Made by a program: the position numbers and the translations under genes
The notes under the pieces: generated by a model
Databases searched by the model: none
Told to the model about the DNA's origin: nothing
What the model saw: only the letters and a program-made list of their open reading frames with translations
Part shown: one piece after another, positions 46,944 through 47,081 of the stretch
Numbering within the stretch: the first letter of the stretch is position 1
How the letters are laid out: every line of letters starts with the position of its first letter
DNA from: Actinomycetes bacterium
GTDB taxonomy: Bacteria; Actinomycetota; Actinomycetes; Nanopelagicales; Nanopelagicaceae
Assembly (NCBI GenBank): GCA_025355305.1
Contig: JANXZW010000012.1
Location: forward strand, 1 to 47,081
Reading direction: 5' to 3'
Length of the DNA: 47,081 nt

Positions 46944-46975
46944 GTCGTTACCCTTGACCCTCTATGGGTAACGAC
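46944..46975 (+). promoter_or_regulatory. Palindrome spanning the start codon of the ABC transporter gene
   Basis: GTCGTTACCC (46944-46953) and GGGTAACGAC (46966-46975) form a perfect 10-bp inverted repeat with a 12-base spacer that holds most of the start codon. AAAGGAGGT, a full anti-16S match, abuts and partly enters the left arm (46937-46945). As DNA it looks like a repressor operator; as RNA it would bury the start region. Confidence 0.6.
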
Positions 46976-47081
46976 GAAGTTCTAATAGAGGCAAAACAGC
47001 TGGTAAAGCGCTACGGTGACTTCACGGCGGTAGCTGGCATCAATTTCCAAGTCCGCAAAGGCGAAAGCTTCGGCTTTTTGG
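46964..47081 (+). CDS. ABC transporter ATP-binding protein (N-terminus only, cut by window edge)
   Basis: The visible 39 codons read like the start of an ABC-2-type exporter ATPase: IEAKQLVKRYGDFTAV with the A-loop Tyr, then FQVRKGESFGFLG leading into the Walker A motif, which lies beyond base 47081. The GESFGFLG wording resembles DrrA/NodI-type exporters. ATG 46964 is fixed by an in-frame TGA nine bases upstream. The nearest ribosome site (AAAGGAGGT) is 18 bases away, too far for normal use unless the intervening hairpin folds. A five-codon frame TTG-TAA has better spacing to it and ends overlapping the ATG. Divergent from mraZ; substrate unknown. Confidence 0.8.
   Translation, partial: MGNDEVLIEAKQLVKRYGDFTAVAGINFQVRKGESFGFL

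Overview
The window looks like a chromosomal segment of a free-living actinobacterium with a compact genome. The gene order is the actinobacterial his-trp-lgt-gltBD-pyk block joined to dnaE-rluD-lspA-DksA/TraR and the division and cell wall (dcw) cluster. There is a PriA-type HisA, an ANTAR response regulator, SepF and no ftsA. Base composition is near 50% G+C by eye, many starts are GTG or TTG, and most gene junctions are 4-base overlaps. MurE carries the DNPR motif of meso-diaminopimelate ligases. A freshwater acI/Nanopelagicales-like lineage is a reasonable guess, but the genus cannot be fixed from this sequence.

Layout, left to right. 1-655 (-): the 5' part of a PdtaR-like response regulator, preceded by a tRNA gene with anticodon CAA whose 3' end sits one base from the regulator's start codon. 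708-8217 (-): pyruvate kinase and the two glutamate synthase subunits. 8327-20562 (-): one long run hisD-hisC-hisB-hisH-priA-hisF-hisI-trpE-(51-codon membrane ORF)-trpC-trpB-trpA, then a membrane-anchored DsbA-like protein, lgt and a VIT-family transporter. 20643-26578 (-): DksA/TraR-like protein with a histone-H1-like tail, lspA, an RluD-type pseudouridine synthase and dnaE. 26759-29896 (+): ileS, the only complete rightward gene. 29898-46751 (-): mraZ, rsmH, ftsL, ftsI, murE, murF, mraY, murD, ftsW, murG, murC, ftsQ, ftsZ, pgeF, yggS, sepF and yggT. 46964-47081 (+): the first codons of an ABC transporter ATPase, cut by the window edge.

The genes are housekeeping functions: histidine and tryptophan synthesis, with PriA probably serving both because no trpF is present; lipoprotein maturation (lgt, lspA); nitrogen assimilation; replication; and septal peptidoglycan synthesis. 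No insertion sequence, prophage, CRISPR array or toxin system was seen.

The most interesting signals are regulatory. The mraZ-rsmH gap encodes a long RNA hairpin (24-position outer stem, 9-bp apical stem) whose 8-base loop is complementary over 7 bases to the rsmH ribosome binding site. An array of MraZ-type boxes spaced in multiples of about 10 bp overlays the mraZ promoter. A tRNA-mRNA junction should release a nearly leaderless response-regulator mRNA. hisD and sepF have leaderless-type promoters. A 10-bp-arm palindrome spans the start of the ABC gene. A 51-codon membrane ORF lies between trpE and trpC, and lspA appears to start at CTG.
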